Below, piece by piece: positions 5,564-5,978 of a stretch of 5,978 bases of DNA. Each line of letters starts with the position of its first letter. Within the stretch, counting starts at the first letter, position 1. A program made the translations under genes and the position numbers. The notes under the pieces are model-generated. The model was given only the letters and a program-made list of their open reading frames with translations. It was not told the origin of the DNA and made no database searches. Source of the DNA: Pseudomonadota bacterium (GTDB lineage: Bacteria; Pseudomonadota; Gammaproteobacteria; Burkholderiales; SG8-39); contig QGUL01000126.1 in assembly GCA_003242425.1 (NCBI GenBank), positions 1 through 5,978 of the forward strand. The letters are read 5' to 3'.

Positions 5564-5978
5564 CGGCCGCGCCCCCTGCTCCGCGCCCGTTTCGCGCCGC
5601 GTGCGCGGTCGTCCTCGGGCTGCGCTTCCGTTTCCGCCAAGCGGGGAATGTCCTCCCGGTGCTGAACCACCAGCACCTGGCGGTGCTGGTTGGTGCCGGC
5701 CGCAGGCCGCAGGCGGATTTTCGCGAAGGACATGGTCGCGTCGCGCTCGACGTGGGTCACCGTAGCCACCGGCACGCCGCGCGGGTAGACGCCGTCCAGC
5801 CCGGAGGTGACGAGCTGGTCGCCGACCTGGACGTCGGCGTTGGCGGGCATGTAGCGCAATTCCATGGTATGACCGTCGCCCGAACCGTAGGCGATGCCGC
5901 GCAGGCCGTTGCGCAGCACCTGCACCGGGACGGACAGGTTCTTGTCGGTGACCAATGTAACTTCGCCGACCAGCGCAA
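5560..5978 (-). CDS. mreC: Rod shape-determining protein MreC, C-terminal part
   Basis: Periplasmic scaffold of the elongasome that binds PBP2 and helps switch on RodA-PBP2. Only the last 138 residues are present; the 5' end is beyond the right edge, so the membrane anchor, coiled coil and first part of the beta domain are not seen. The visible part is the beta-barrel domain: E-V-T-L-V-T-D-K-N, V-P-V-Q-V-L-R-N-G-L-R, then L-R-Y-M-P-A-N-A-D-V-Q-V-G-D and L-V-T-S-G-L-D-G-V-Y-P-R-G-V-P-V, followed by the conserved H-R-Q-V-L-V-V near the end. After that comes a charged tail ending in K-R-A-R-S-R-G-R-G-R. The frame is open to the window edge, so the TTG near 5955 is not a real start. The stop overlaps mreD by four bases. 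Confidence 0.95.
   Translation of the reverse strand, partial: ALVGEVTLVTDKNLSVPVQVLRNGLRGIAYGSGDGHTMELRYMPANADVQVGDQLVTSGLDGVYPRGVPVATVTHVERDATMSFAKIRLRPAAGTNQHRQVLVVQHREDIPRLAETEAQPEDDRARGAKRARSRGRGR

Noticed and set aside
5757..5978. Minus-strand frame of 73 codons at the right edge.
   Set aside because: It overlaps the clear MreC frame in a different frame and gives a Ser/Thr/Arg/Pro-rich product without family likeness.
1..5978. CRISPR array, insertion sequence, tRNA/rRNA, attachment site or phage remnant.
   Set aside because: No repeated spacer pattern, terminal inverted repeats, transposase motifs or RNA-gene signatures were seen. Coding density and codon style are uniform apart from the first ~62 bases.

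Overview
The window is G+C-rich (about two thirds by eye) and carries six genes, all on the minus strand, plus two short intergenic spacers. It is the elongasome (Rod) cell-wall cluster of a Gram-negative rod. Read in the direction of transcription, from right to left, the order is mreC (3' part only), mreD, mrdA (PBP2), rodA, rlpA and a dacA/dacC-type D,D-carboxypeptidase (3' end missing). This order, together with the MreD, MreC and RlpA sequence style, points to Betaproteobacteria, most likely Rhodocyclales (Azoarcus/Thauera-like). The phylum/class call comes from remembered family sequences and was not searched; the order-level call is weaker.

Layout: 5560-5978 is the C-terminal beta domain of MreC. 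It overlaps mreD (5042-5563) by ATGA. A 92-bp spacer follows, then mrdA (3039-4949), which overlaps rodA (1945-3042) by ATGA. Nine bases holding a strong Shine-Dalgarno sequence separate rodA from rlpA (1048-1935), and the two genes are in the same reading frame. A 124-bp spacer with a perfect TATAAT -10 box, a 9-bp direct repeat and a 12-bp palindrome leads into the carboxypeptidase gene (1-923). No gene-free stretch exceeds 300 bases.

How the genes work together: MreC and MreD are the membrane scaffold linked to MreB filaments, and mreB is presumably just beyond the right edge. RodA polymerises glycan strands from lipid II and PBP2 cross-links them. RlpA is an outer-membrane lipoprotein that trims denuded glycans at the septum. 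The carboxypeptidase removes the terminal D-Ala of pentapeptides and so limits cross-linking. Every catalytic motif that can be checked is intact.

I see no mobile element, CRISPR array, RNA gene or novel system; this is a conserved housekeeping region. The points worth a second look are the first ~62 bases, which look like error-rich contig-end sequence that breaks the carboxypeptidase frame; the regulatory architecture before that gene; a possible 18-codon leader coupled to mrdA; and a candidate metal-binding tetrad in PBP2.
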